64,000 bases of DNA from Halalkalibacillus sediminis (GCF_002844535.1 NZ_PJNH01000004.1:279292-343291), one strand, 5' to 3'. Numbered from the stretch's first letter, positions 1 to 9,335 are shown. Notes: generated from the sequence alone by a model not told the origin. Program-made: numbers and translations.

Positions 1-2178
1 TATTATGGCGAGATGATCACCTCTCTCGAAGACATGGGTAACCCTGTGTTGGTGTATGGATATGATTGGAGAATGAATAACGAATTAAATGCAAGACGAC
101 TAGAAGAAAAGATTAATAATGAACTTGATGAATTGGGATTGAGTCGTGTTTCCATTGTGGCTCATAGTATGGGAGGCTTGATTGCATCAAAATACACCCG
201 TGAGAATGATGAAAAAGTGGACAAGTTGATTACTTTAGGCACACCATTCCTAGGTTCACCTAAATCACTTTCAATTACAGAAACAGGGAAGTTATTTTAT
301 AAAGGTGGAGTTTCAGGCTGGCTAGGTAATGCTGTGATTAAAGATGCGATTAAAGAGGTTGCACCCAATATCTCGTCGATCTATCAACTGTTTCCTACTG
401 AAAATTATTTTGGATATAATGATGGTCAATATTATGTTCAGGTACGGGAAGAAAGTTTTCAGGAAAGAAGGTTGGTCAATCTATTAACTTACGGTCAAAC
501 GACAGCATTTTTAAATCACCATCGCACGGGAACCGGCGAAGACAACTGGGTTAATTCAGCCCACTTCAACAGCGCGGAGAATTTTCATAATTCGTTGGAT
601 TTGTTAGACACATTGCAATCTGTAGATTCGTATTTCATCATTGGTGATCAGGTTACGACTCAAGGAACCTTTCAGTATACGTACCACGAAAACTTCCGCA
701 TTCTACGTTTTAGCGACCTGAAACCAATCAATGGTGATGGGACTGTTCCCGTGGCAAGCGCTAACGTTGGTGATAATCTGCCAAAAGAACGTGTTTATTA
801 CACGTCTACAGAGCATAGTGAGTTAACAACAAACGAATTAGTGATTGGACAAGTGATGAATATTTTGAAGGGTCAGGCAGATCGGCTACCAGGTATGCGC
901 TCTGATCCTATTGAAACTAAGAAATTGAAAGTCAAAATAGCATCACCGGTCGATCTGCATGTCTATGATCAAGAGGGCAATCACATGGGGCCTGTTGAAG
1001 AAGGTGTCGTTCAAAATGAGATATATACAGGATCTTACGACATATTTGGAGGAACGAAAATCGCTTTATTGGAAGATGATGTGTACGATATTCAATTATT
1101 GGGCACTGATTATGGTAAAATGACAGTAACGTTTCAATGGTATGATGAACGGAACAAAGAATATTACACTATCAGATTTGATGATGTTCCTGTTACTCCT
1201 TCATCGACTTTCTCGTCCGTTACTGATTTGAACAATGAGGTGAATTTGTCGTTAGATTCGGATGGGGATGGAGAAGTGGATGAGGTGATCCAGCCTTCGG
1301 TTTCATTAAATGGAAAGGCGAGTCAGGATATGGACCCTCCTGAACTTCATAGTTTAATAGATGGTAAAGAAGGTAAGAATGAATGGTATACGTCGGATGT
1401 GCAATTACAACTAGTAGCTGAAGACGATGAATCAGGTTTGTATTTTATGGAGTATTGGCAAGAAGATAAGGAGCCTAATATCTACAGCGAACCTCTTACA
1501 TTCCAGGATGAGGGAATTCATCAAACATTCGCTCGAGCACATGATAAGAACTTAAATTATAAAACGCTCGAAAATGAAATTAAAATTGATCAGACACCGC
1601 CTGAAATTGTTTTTGGTGATATTCCTGAGGAAATCAAGGTTGGAGAGCATTTCAACGTTGAAGTAGACGCTAAGGATGGTGTCTCAGGAATTGATGAAGT
1701 TAATATTTCCTTCAATGAGGAAGAGGTAAGTAATGGAGAAGAGATTAACATAAAGGAAGCAGGTAAACATGTAATAGACGTGGTTGCAACAGATAAAGCC
1801 GGAAATGAAATACGACAAATTATCGAATTTGAAGCTTATATTCCTGCTGAGGTTTCCTTCCATCCTAAAACATTGAACCTGAAAGGAAAAGGGAATAAAA
1901 ATGCCACTATATATATAGCATTCCCTGAAGGATATAATGTTGATGACATTGAGCCTGAGAGCATTGTAATCAATGGATCTGTGCACCCTATATCTGATAC
2001 AAAGTTCGGGTTTGTTAAAAACCCAATTTCCCAAGAAGGTAAATATATGATAAAAGTTGAACTGGATCAGTTATCGAAAACCTTGAATGAAGGACGAATT
2101 CAAGAGATAAAATTAGAAGGTAAATTAAGAAGAGGACAATTATTCAAAGGTCAAGATAAAGTAAAAATAGTGAAATAG
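1..2178 (+). CDS. LCAT-like alpha/beta hydrolase with C-terminal Ig-like repeats (5' partial)
   Basis: The reading frame is open to the left edge, so the N-terminus is missing. From the first Met in the window (base 13) there are 721 residues. The core resembles lecithin:cholesterol acyltransferase-type lipases: a YDWR strand at ~17-20, the nucleophile elbow AHSMGG (Ser ~52), a GDGTVP segment supplying the likely catalytic Asp (~240) and EHSEL supplying the likely His (~268). The remaining ~420 residues are acidic beta-rich segments, including DSDGDGEVDE at ~415, a probable calcium-binding loop, and modules that look Ig-like. This suggests a secreted or surface esterase/acyltransferase. The signal peptide cannot be seen. 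Substrate unknown. Confidence 0.75.
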   Translation, partial: YYGEMITSLEDMGNPVLVYGYDWRMNNELNARRLEEKINNELDELGLSRVSIVAHSMGGLIASKYTRENDEKVDKLITLGTPFLGSPKSLSITETGKLFYKGGVSGWLGNAVIKDAIKEVAPNISSIYQLFPTENYFGYNDGQYYVQVREESFQERRLVNLLTYGQTTAFLNHHRTGTGEDNWVNSAHFNSAENFHNSLDLLDTLQSVDSYFIIGDQVTTQGTFQYTYHENFRILRFSDLKPINGDGTVPVASANVGDNLPKERVYYTSTEHSELTTNELVIGQVMNILKGQADRLPGMRSDPIETKKLKVKIASPVDLHVYDQEGNHMGPVEEGVVQNEIYTGSYDIFGGTKIALLEDDVYDIQLLGTDYGKMTVTFQWYDERNKEYYTIRFDDVPVTPSSTFSSVTDLNNEVNLSLDSDGDGEVDEVIQPSVSLNGKASQDMDPPELHSLIDGKEGKNEWYTSDVQLQLVAEDDESGLYFMEYWQEDKEPNIYSEPLTFQDEGIHQTFARAHDKNLNYKTLENEIKIDQTPPEIVFGDIPEEIKVGEHFNVEVDAKDGVSGIDEVNISFNEEEVSNGEEINIKEAGKHVIDVVATDKAGNEIRQIIEFEAYIPAEVSFHPKTLNLKGKGNKNATIYIAFPEGYNVDDIEPESIVINGSVHPISDTKFGFVKNPISQEGKYMIKVELDQLSKTLNEGRIQEIKLEGKLRRGQLFKGQDKVKIVK

Positions 2179-2187
2179 AAGCAATAA

Positions 2188-2220
2188 GGGCTGTCTCAAT
2201 CATTTAGAGGCAGCCCAAAT
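2188..2220 (+). terminator. Weak hairpin after the LCAT-like gene
   Basis: GGGCTG and CAGCCC pair around a ~17-nt loop just after the stop codon. There is no clear U-run, so termination is uncertain. Confidence 0.3.
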
Positions 2221-2242
2221 AAAACGTAGGAAGGAGAATACC

Positions 2243-2542
2243 ATGCTTCAATCATCCCCTTGGTGGAACGGGGTCATTCAAATAGTCATAGGAGCTCTTA
2301 CTTCATTTATATGGATTATGATTTGGATATCAGTTGCGAATAGTTCTTTACTTATGGAAAGTGAATTGAGTAACATCAGCAAATCTCTAGGTGATATTTG
2401 GATCGTCTTGTTAACATTAGTTGTTTGCTTGGGTATTTTCATTTTACTTCCAAAGTTCAGGCTTTTTTCACTATCATTGTTTATAACTACATTGCTTCTG
2501 TTATTCCTCATATATCAAGGCCTATCCAATTTACGTTTTTAG
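2243..2542 (+). CDS. Small three-TM membrane protein, function unknown
   Basis: A 99-residue hydrophobic protein with a good ribosome binding site (AGGAAGGAG, 7 nt before ATG). Three membrane segments are visible: ~8-30, ~53-70 and ~75-95, with few charged residues between them. It stands alone between the LCAT-like gene and the BCCT transporter and is followed by its own strong terminator, so it is probably a separate transcription unit or the tail of the upstream one. No family was recognised and no catalytic motif is seen. Confidence 0.6.
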   Translation: MLQSSPWWNGVIQIVIGALTSFIWIMIWISVANSSLLMESELSNISKSLGDIWIVLLTLVVCLGIFILLPKFRLFSLSLFITTLLLLFLIYQGLSNLRF

Positions 2543-2565
2543 ACTTAACTACATATTTAATTGCT

Positions 2566-2613
2566 AGTCACTTTTCAATTGAGTGAACATCTCATTTGAA
2601 AAGTGATTTTTTA
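2566..2613 (+). terminator. Rho-independent terminator
   Basis: An 18-nt arm at 2566-2583 pairs with 2591-2608 (7-nt loop) and runs into six T. It serves the small membrane protein gene. Confidence 0.8.
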
Positions 2614-2736
2614 TTGTGTAATTTTATGGAACAATTATTCCAAAAAACTTACTTTTTCACTTTTAAAATTTTTATAAGCGGGTACGTGTAGAGGACGTTA
2701 GTTATAACGACTGATATTTAAGGAGGATTGTATGAA

Positions 2737-4275
2737 ATGAACGGAGAGAAACTAATTGATTATAAGATTTTCGTTCCCGCATTACTATTTATAATTGGAA
2801 TTAGTATTCCTTTAGCACTTTTTGAGACTGAGTCCTTAGAATTACTTAATTCGGTCTTTGACTATATAGTCGAGGTGTTCAGTTGGGGTTACCTTTGGTA
2901 TGGGGTAATTCTCGTCGCTGCAGGGTTGTATTTTTCTTTTTCAAAATATGGCCAAGTAGTACTAGGCGACCCAGGTGAAAAGCCTCGATTTTCATTGTTT
3001 GAATATGCATCGATTTTGGTTGCGATGGGTGTAGGTTCTACCATCATGCGTACAGGAATGTTGCAGTGGACTTCTGTTGCTAACGATCCACCAGCAGGTG
3101 TTGAAGCTGGATCTGCTGAAGCTCTACTATGGGGGAATTCCTATAGTATGTTTCTTTGGGGATTCCAAGTTTTTGCGATATTTGTGATGATCGCCCCGGC
3201 AATGGCGTATATTCTACACGTGAAAAAGCGACCATTAATGAGGATTTCTGAAGCTTGCCGGGTGCTATTTGGGGATAAGTTTACAGATGGCATAGGCGGA
3301 AAATTGCTGGACATCTTGTTCCTGATTAGTATCTTGGCAGGGGCTGCAGTTACATTAGGTCTTGGAGCACCGATTATCACACATAATTTATCTGCTTTAT
3401 TAGGAATGGAAGTAACATTCACGATGACTATCATCGTTACAGTCATTTGGGTATTCCTTTTCTCACTTAGTGCTTATTTAGGAATCGAAAAAGGGATCAA
3501 ACGACTGAGTACTTGGAATATGTTCATAGCTGGGTTTTTTGCGTTATTTATACTAGTAGCCGGTCCAGGCGTATTCATCTTGAACTATTTTTCAGATAGT
3601 GTATCTTTCCTTTTATCTAACTATCTGAATATGTCATTGAACACTGATTCCGTGCATCAAGGAGAAGCATCTCATGTGCAGAGTAATACCGTGTTCTGGT
3701 TTGCATACAGTGCAACATGGGCGATGCTACACAGTGTATTTGCTGCCAAAATTTCTAGAGGTAGAACGATTAAGGAGATGATTTTGACTTACTTCCTAGC
3801 TCCAACAGTTATTTCATGGATGGCGACTGGGGTCCTAGGTGGATTAGGTGTTCATCGCTATCTAACTGGCGATAAAGCTATTCTTGATTTAGTGGAAAAT
3901 GAAGAGAGAATGGCGGCAATCCCAGAGATTCTTGGAACACTTCCTTTTGGAGAAATATCTATCGCTATATTTATGGTGGTCGCGCTTATTTTCTTAACGA
4001 CTACCTTGGATTCGACGACTTATACAGTGGCTGCTTATACGAGTACTAGAGACATGAGTAAACATGAGCCATCTAAGATGCTACGAATCATTGTAGCTGG
4101 TGTCATCACGGCACTTGCTCTATTGTTGATGCGTATTGGAGGTTTACCACCGTTAGAGGTTATTTCAGGCTTGATGGGTCTACCGATCATCATCATCCAA
4201 TTCATTCTGATATATGCAGCGAAGAAGATGATCGACCAGGACCAAGCATGGAAGCATAATATTAGGAAAGATTAA
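2737..4275 (+). CDS. Atypical BCCT-family (betaine/carnitine/choline) transporter
   Basis: A 512-residue protein with about 12 membrane segments. The loop ISRGRTIKEM after TM8 is the BCCT hallmark, so a secondary, probably sodium- or proton-coupled transporter for quaternary amines or a related osmolyte is likely. The usual substrate tryptophan box around TM8 (WWxxWxPF-like in BetP) reads FAYSATWAMLHSVF, and the TM4 'GxxEP' region reads LQWTSVANDPP, so the binding site is unlike classical members. Start: ATG at 2737, ten bases after AGGAGG; a TTG at 2728 is too close to the RBS, and ATG 2732 opens a two-codon ORF. A small dyad, CGTTA-N4-TAACG (2696-2709), lies upstream and could be an operator. 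Confidence 0.8.
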   Translation: MNGEKLIDYKIFVPALLFIIGISIPLALFETESLELLNSVFDYIVEVFSWGYLWYGVILVAAGLYFSFSKYGQVVLGDPGEKPRFSLFEYASILVAMGVGSTIMRTGMLQWTSVANDPPAGVEAGSAEALLWGNSYSMFLWGFQVFAIFVMIAPAMAYILHVKKRPLMRISEACRVLFGDKFTDGIGGKLLDILFLISILAGAAVTLGLGAPIITHNLSALLGMEVTFTMTIIVTVIWVFLFSLSAYLGIEKGIKRLSTWNMFIAGFFALFILVAGPGVFILNYFSDSVSFLLSNYLNMSLNTDSVHQGEASHVQSNTVFWFAYSATWAMLHSVFAAKISRGRTIKEMILTYFLAPTVISWMATGVLGGLGVHRYLTGDKAILDLVENEERMAAIPEILGTLPFGEISIAIFMVVALIFLTTTLDSTTYTVAAYTSTRDMSKHEPSKMLRIIVAGVITALALLLMRIGGLPPLEVISGLMGLPIIIIQFILIYAAKKMIDQDQAWKHNIRKD

Positions 4276-4310
4276 TAAATTTGGATGAAAAATTACTAGG
4301 AAATAAAAAA

Positions 4311-4360
4311 GTAGTTCAGTTTTGGAGTGCAATTTGTACCCTTAAACTGGACTACTTTTT
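4311..4360 (+). terminator. Terminator of the GTAGTTCAGTTT type
   Basis: GTAGTTCAGTTT (4311-4322) pairs with AAACTGGACTAC (4344-4355), followed by five T. Closely similar terminators lie at 11748 and 40859. Confidence 0.8.
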
Positions 4361-4460
4361 ATATGCGATAGCAATTCCAAACAATGAATGAAAGTCGTTC
4401 ATTTTATGGTAAAATAATACATAAAGTTTATTTATCTGAACAAGAAAATAGGTGAAATAA

Positions 4461-5084
4461 ATGAAAAGTAAACTTTTATTCTGGTTTTTCTTCATTGTAT
4501 TATTAGTGTGGAGTTACTATGGCTTCAAATATTTCTTTAGTGAAATTTTTCCATCGAATTGGAATAAGAATATATTTTTATCACTTGTTGCAATAATACT
4601 TTTCTGGTTAATTGCTCTTTCTTTATCAGGGTATTTATCGGAAAAATTAACGAAGTACTCCTTAAAGAAGGGTGTATTATTTACGGCTACAATGATCGCG
4701 ATTCCTATATCCGTGTTCTCTCTTATGTATTTATATGAGTATAGAGAAAGGGAGTTAGATGTAGTAATTAGCCCTCATGCTGAGGGTTTTGAATCAATAT
4801 CATTTTATGGAGATTATGAATGGAGAACAGATGAAAAAGATAATTTTGATGAATTAAATGAATTTCTAGGTCAATATCGCGTTGAAAAGATGAAAGATGA
4901 TGAATGGAATAGTGATGTTTCTAACGAAAAAGGGATTCATTTTAATATCATCTCAAATACTCATTTATCGGCAAGTATTTATGAAGAACGGATTCACCTC
5001 TATCCAGAAGGATATTTCAAGGTATTAAACGGACCAATCGATATTGACTGGGTGAGGAACTACATTGAAGAATATCGACCATAA
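4461..5084 (+). CDS. Membrane-anchored protein of unknown function
   Basis: A 207-residue protein. Three hydrophobic segments fall at ~5-25, ~36-55 and ~70-90; the remaining ~115 residues are acidic and soluble, with many Glu/Asp, Tyr and Trp, and no recognised domain. The start ATG follows AGGTGA. A 15-nt sequence at 4401-4415, containing an extended -10 (TGGTAAAAT), recurs exactly at 40928-40942 and may be the promoter. The gene is flanked by terminators on both sides, so it is probably monocistronic. Membrane topology suggests the C-terminal domain is the working part; its role is unknown. Confidence 0.6.
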   Translation: MKSKLLFWFFFIVLLVWSYYGFKYFFSEIFPSNWNKNIFLSLVAIILFWLIALSLSGYLSEKLTKYSLKKGVLFTATMIAIPISVFSLMYLYEYRERELDVVISPHAEGFESISFYGDYEWRTDEKDNFDELNEFLGQYRVEKMKDDEWNSDVSNEKGIHFNIISNTHLSASIYEERIHLYPEGYFKVLNGPIDIDWVRNYIEEYRP

Positions 5085-5102
5085 GAATGAAAGTACATAA
5101 GG

Positions 5103-5140
5103 GGCTCTCCTAGCATTTTTGATTGGGAGCGTCTTCTTTT
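5103..5140. terminator. Weak terminator between convergent genes
   Basis: GCTCTC pairs with GGGAGC around a ~14-nt spacer containing TTTTT, with a T-rich run after it. It lies between converging genes ending at 5084 and 5162. Confidence 0.4.
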
Positions 5141-5161
5141 CTTTGTATACAGTTCCTCAAC

Positions 5162-5800
5162 CTACTTAAATTTCTTCAAAACTTTCCCCTTTAACGATTG
5201 AAACCAGTCAGAGCCTGCAATGATATCAAATGCAGTACTGATGATCATTCCGTGCAAGATAACTCCGAATACGGTCAGGATCACGATAATTACATAGCTC
5301 ACAATGTGAGTCGGGTCAATAAAATTATAGCCAAAGAATAATAGGCTCATTGAACTTCCGATGAACGCCCGAAAATACGAATCTACTCCATCCTCGATCA
5401 AATAAAGTGGGATGACTGATAAGAACACCACGACAAAAGTAACCGCAACTACCAGAGATAAACTTTTATCTTTTAAGAAGCGGATGGCAGGCATCGTGTA
5501 GTATTTGGTAATCGATTTTAAACGGATCAAATGTAGAATACGTGCGACACGTGCGAATTGGAAAATTGCGTCTAACGGTATGGCCGCAATTACGAGAAAT
5601 GGGTTTGCTTTGATGAAAGCCTTCTTGTTATCACTTCGCCACAGCCTGATTACCAAGTCCACAAAGAAAATCGCCCACGTTCCCCAAATAATAAAACTAT
5701 TATAAGTACTTTCATACCAAATCGTAGCGATTGAGATCGCTGCAAGTATTACCATTAAGGATTCATAGGTTGTTTTTACTTGATCTTTTGTTTCATCCAT
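5162..5800 (-). CDS. Voltage-gated-channel-like ion transporter with degenerate filter
   Basis: A 212-residue protein with the layout of a small six-TM voltage-gated cation channel. An S4-like segment carries spaced basic residues (RVARILHLIRLKSI, ~83-96), and a pore region lies between two late helices (~140-160). At the place where K+ channels have TVGYGD this protein reads LFFGYNFIDP, so the second filter glycine and the preceding Thr are gone. It may be a non-selective or non-potassium channel, or a sensor. Start ATG follows AAGGAAG. It stands alone, converging on the previous gene. Family assignment is fairly sure; ion selectivity is open. Confidence 0.7.
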   Translation of the reverse strand: MDETKDQVKTTYESLMVILAAISIATIWYESTYNSFIIWGTWAIFFVDLVIRLWRSDNKKAFIKANPFLVIAAIPLDAIFQFARVARILHLIRLKSITKYYTMPAIRFLKDKSLSLVVAVTFVVVFLSVIPLYLIEDGVDSYFRAFIGSSMSLLFFGYNFIDPTHIVSYVIIVILTVFGVILHGMIISTAFDIIAGSDWFQSLKGKVLKKFK

Positions 5801-5992
5801 AAGAGTTCTTCCTTTTCAAATTATCTTCTTTTATTCTAGCAGACTCTTGATTCGATGAATATCGCTAGTCCAGCGCATTCTTTAGTGATCCGTAAAAAAC
5901 TTCCAACTTAAGACGGATATAAAAAGGAACTCCAGATGGTTTAGTCGAATTAGTAACTAGCATAATATGGATATAACTAAGGAGGGGATTGT

Positions 5993-6973
5993 GTGGAACG
6001 AGAGACGATCATTGAAGTGAAGGACATCGTGAAATCATATAAAAAGCGGAAATCAAAAGAGATTGTACATGCTGTCAAAGGTGTTAGTTTCAATGTTTAC
6101 AAAGGTGAAATCCTAGGTTTACTTGGTCCGAATGGGGCAGGGAAGACAACGACGATCAAGACGATTTGTGGTTTGTTGAAACAAAACGAAGGTTCTGTTT
6201 ACATAAACGGGCAAAATGTACAGGACAATCGATTGAAAGCTTTACGTCACATTAGTGCTGTATTGGAAGGAAACCGTAACCTCTATTGGAGACACACTGT
6301 GCAAGAAAACATGGAATATTTCGCAGGAAACCGCGGTCGAGGCAGAAAAGATGCACAAGAAGATATCGGGAAACTACTTACTCAATTCAGGTTGCTAGAT
6401 AAAAAGAATGAGCTTGTCAGCAGTCTATCACGAGGTATGCAGCAGAAGTTAGCGATTGCTGTTGCCATGCTTGCAGATAGTGAAGTTATTTTACTCGATG
6501 AACCGACCCTTGGACTGGACGTCGAAACTGGTTACGAAGTGCGTGAATTATTAAAAGATATCGTCCGCGATCAGGAGAAGACGATCATCATAAGTACACA
6601 TGATATGCCTGTCGTTCAGGACTTGTGTGAACGAACAGTCATTATCAACGAAGGAAAAGTAATTGCTGATGAAAAAGTCAGTCGTCTGATTGATTTATTT
6701 GAAACACGTGCTTACTCGATCAAGTTAGGCGAACCTCTCAGTGAACTACAACAACAAGCAGTCAAACACACTTTCCCTATCTATCAGATTCATGATGACC
6801 AGTTAGATGTAACCCTCGAACAAGAAGATGACATCTATGAACTGATGGACATTTTGAAAAAAGAGAAAACTCGAATCGAGAAGATCGACCGTACCACAGT
6901 CGATTTCGAGCAAGTATTTATGGAATTAGTGAGAGAGGAGGAACCACGACATGCAGCTAGTACATCTAATTAA
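5993..6973 (+). CDS. ABC transporter ATP-binding protein
   Basis: A 326-residue ATPase of an ABC-2 type (drug/lipid/polysaccharide-like) exporter. Walker A GPNGAGKTT lies at ~43-51, the signature SLSRGMQQK at ~143, Walker B VILLDEPTLGLD at ~165 and the switch STHD at ~200. A ~90-residue C-terminal extension follows the ATPase core, as in DrrA-like proteins. GTG start at 5993 after GGAGGGG. The gene overlaps the next one by 23 nt, so the two are co-translated and form one exporter. The cargo cannot be told from the sequence. Confidence 0.85.
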   Translation: MERETIIEVKDIVKSYKKRKSKEIVHAVKGVSFNVYKGEILGLLGPNGAGKTTTIKTICGLLKQNEGSVYINGQNVQDNRLKALRHISAVLEGNRNLYWRHTVQENMEYFAGNRGRGRKDAQEDIGKLLTQFRLLDKKNELVSSLSRGMQQKLAIAVAMLADSEVILLDEPTLGLDVETGYEVRELLKDIVRDQEKTIIISTHDMPVVQDLCERTVIINEGKVIADEKVSRLIDLFETRAYSIKLGEPLSELQQQAVKHTFPIYQIHDDQLDVTLEQEDDIYELMDILKKEKTRIEKIDRTTVDFEQVFMELVREEEPRHAASTSN

Positions 6974-7724
6974 AGCGAACACTCGAATGGAATTCATTGA
7001 ATTGAAAAGGTACCTGCCTAATACGCTAAGTATGATCATTACTTTTTACTTTATCTTTTTGGCGATGTTTTTCGGAATTTCCATTATCGGGGACCCTGCA
7101 CAGGCGGACCAAAACATTCAGTTCGTCATAGTAAACTATATTTTCTGGTTCCTCACAATAATGACTTTACAGAATATCGGGTTCACAATCATGAGCGAAG
7201 CAATGAGAGGGACTCTTGAGCAATTGTATATGTCACCTCTAGGCGTGTGGAGAATTCTTTTGGCACGATTTGTTGGATATTTCATGATTCATGGTGTCAT
7301 CATCGTCTTTCTATTATTTATCACGATGTTCACTGCCGGACAGTGGTTACACCTTAGACCCGACATCACGATCCCATTATTAATGGTTACAATAGTAGGC
7401 ATGATTGGAGTTGGATTCATGCTTGCAGGAGCATGCGTTATATTCAAACAAGTCCAGGCATTTCTTCAAATCCTACAATTCATCCTGATGGGACTTACTT
7501 TTGTACCACTATCGGTTGCCCCTTTTCTCGTATTCGCACCGTTTGTCAAAGGCGTCGATATGATTCGTTTCATCATGATCGAAGGCTATACATGGCCTGA
7601 CTTCGCATGGTACGATTACTCAGCCCTAATCTTGAACTCAGCCGTTTACTTGGCTGTCGGCATCGCAGTATATTTAAAATGTGAAAAGATAGCGATGGAA
7701 CGCGGTTTATTGAACCAATATTAA
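6951..7724 (+). CDS. ABC-2 type transporter permease
   Basis: A 257-residue membrane protein with six hydrophobic segments (about 25-45, 58-78, 100-125, 135-160, 168-190 and 230-247). This is the expected size for the permease half of a two-component ABC-2 exporter. Its ATG lies inside the end of the ATPase gene, preceded by GAGGAGG, which indicates translational coupling. It probably dimerises with two copies of the upstream ATPase. Cargo unknown. The unit ends at a terminator at 7750. Confidence 0.8.
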   Translation: MQLVHLIKANTRMEFIELKRYLPNTLSMIITFYFIFLAMFFGISIIGDPAQADQNIQFVIVNYIFWFLTIMTLQNIGFTIMSEAMRGTLEQLYMSPLGVWRILLARFVGYFMIHGVIIVFLLFITMFTAGQWLHLRPDITIPLLMVTIVGMIGVGFMLAGACVIFKQVQAFLQILQFILMGLTFVPLSVAPFLVFAPFVKGVDMIRFIMIEGYTWPDFAWYDYSALILNSAVYLAVGIAVYLKCEKIAMERGLLNQY

Positions 7725-7749
7725 ATGATGGTTCTCAGACAAAATATTA

Positions 7750-7790
7750 AAGACGCTCAGTCCAATTAAGGGCTGGGCGTCTTGTTTGGT
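7750..7790. terminator. Bidirectional terminator
   Basis: AAGACGCTCAGTCC pairs with GGCTGGGCGTCTT (with G-U pairs) between converging genes; T-rich tracts lie on both sides. Confidence 0.6.
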
Positions 7791-7801
7791 GCGCCTAATA
7801 T

Positions 7802-8302
7802 TTATTGGGAATCTTCGTGTTTTTTGAATTCGTCCCAGATGAAATTGTTGGTATCCGAATTTTCAGTGGTTAACTCCTCAAACCAAGTGACAGGATCCTC
7901 ACCCAAATCCTCTATAACTGTATTTAATGTGGTAACTATGTAATTATGTTTCTTAATAATTTCTTCATGATTATTTTCACCTGATCTATACATTCGAACT
8001 AAAACTTTAATTTGTCTTGCTAACATTGAACCTTCCCAATTTGTCATCATTGTTGAAGTTAGTTGGTTCATCCTCCCAAATACAAATAGTACTGAATCAT
8101 CTTCTCTGTGTTGTTGAATGTCTTCAGCATCTTCAGGTAATAAAGATTCAAGTTGAAAGTGGGCTGTCATAAATGCACTTCTGTATTCAGCACCTTGAGC
8201 GATCTCCAACTCTTTCTTCTCTTGATAAAAATGAAAAGCTAAAAAGAGTGTTATTACGATTGCTAATGACAGGGTGATACTTAAAATCTTATATTTGTTC
8301 AT
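7802..8302 (-). CDS. Secreted or membrane-anchored protein of unknown function
   Basis: About 166 residues. An N-terminal hydrophobic stretch (~5-25) after two Lys acts as a signal anchor or uncleaved signal; the rest is acidic and mostly helical, with no Cys after the signal and no lipobox. ATG at 8302 is preferred because GGGGGA lies 6-8 bases before it; the alternative ATG at 8308 is too close. It is a single gene converging on the ABC operon. No family was recognised. Confidence 0.6.
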   Translation of the reverse strand: MNKYKILSITLSLAIVITLFLAFHFYQEKKELEIAQGAEYRSAFMTAHFQLESLLPEDAEDIQQHREDDSVLFVFGRMNQLTSTMMTNWEGSMLARQIKVLVRMYRSGENNHEEIIKKHNYIVTTLNTVIEDLGEDPVTWFEELTTENSDTNNFIWDEFKKHEDSQ

Positions 8303-8409
8303 AACCATTCCCCCGTAAAATATTATACATTATTAGGAAAAATTAATAAAATGCACTATGATTGAAACATCTTGATTTCCTTGTAATATAGAGGCAGGGT
8401 GGTGATTTT

Positions 8410-9330
8410 TTGCTTAAATCGTATTTATTTTTAATTATTACAGTCATGATTTTTTCGGGAAATTTGCTCGTGGGGAAAGCAATTAATGAATTGCCGCCTG
8501 TAACGATTACTTTTTTCCGGTGTTTGATTGCGTTTCTAGTTGTCCTGCCTTTCGGGTTTGGTCAATTCAGGCGTCACACTGAAATTTGGACAACGAATTG
8601 GAAAGCGTTATTAGGTTACGCGCTTACTGGGATAACAGCATTTAATATTTTAGTATACTTAGCTTTGAACTATACGACTTCGACAAATGCGGGGATTGTG
8701 GAGTCAGCAACGCCAGTATTTGCAATTATACTTAGCTTTATTTTCTTAAAAGAACGATTGACGTTAATTCAGTTAGTTGGTGTAGCTATATCTTTTGTTG
8801 GCGCTGTTTGGGTCATTGCAGAAGGTTCACTGCAGTTATTGTTCTCGTTAAATATTAATGTTGGGGATTTGTTCATGCTCGCTGCGATCTTTGTCTGGTC
8901 CATCTATTCGATGATCGTGAGACAACATAATCATAAGTTCCCCGTTTACGGGGGAGTTGTCGTCATTCTAGGAATGGGAATCATGATTTTGATTCCTTTA
9001 GTAATTACGGAGTGGGCAATACTCGGCTTTCCGCAAGGACTCGATCAGTGGAACCTATGGCTTGGACTCATCTATCTAGGTGTATTCCCTTCATTTATCG
9101 CATTAATATTATGGAATAAAGGTGTTTCTGATATAGGGCCGTCCCTTGCGAGTGTTTTCCTGAATCTATTACCCTTCTTCACAACAATAGGGGCGGTACT
9201 ATTTTTAAATGAAAAAGTAGTGGCAGCTCAGATTGTCGGCGGGATCCTTGTTGTAACAGGAGTCATCCTGGTTAATACGAACTTCAGGAAACTACGAAAC
9301 TTGAGGAGACGGAAGAAAATAGAATCATAA
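8410..9330 (+). CDS. EamA/DMT-family exporter
   Basis: A 306-residue protein with ten hydrophobic helices arranged as two EamA repeats (~8-135 and ~150-290). The typical repeat ends are visible: FLKERLTLIQLVGVAISFVG in the first half and FLNEKVVAAQIVGGILVVTG in the second. DMT exporters of this kind usually export amino acids or other metabolites. TTG start at 8410, five bases after AGGGTGGTG. It stands alone and ends at a hairpin at 9336. Substrate unknown. Confidence 0.85.
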   Translation: MLKSYLFLIITVMIFSGNLLVGKAINELPPVTITFFRCLIAFLVVLPFGFGQFRRHTEIWTTNWKALLGYALTGITAFNILVYLALNYTTSTNAGIVESATPVFAIILSFIFLKERLTLIQLVGVAISFVGAVWVIAEGSLQLLFSLNINVGDLFMLAAIFVWSIYSMIVRQHNHKFPVYGGVVVILGMGIMILIPLVITEWAILGFPQGLDQWNLWLGLIYLGVFPSFIALILWNKGVSDIGPSLASVFLNLLPFFTTIGAVLFLNEKVVAAQIVGGILVVTGVILVNTNFRKLRNLRRRKKIES

Positions 9331-9335
9331 CAAAG

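Noticed and set aside
2728..2736. TTG start for the BCCT transporter
   Set aside because: Only one base lies between AGGAGG and this TTG; ATG 2737 has a workable ten-base spacing.
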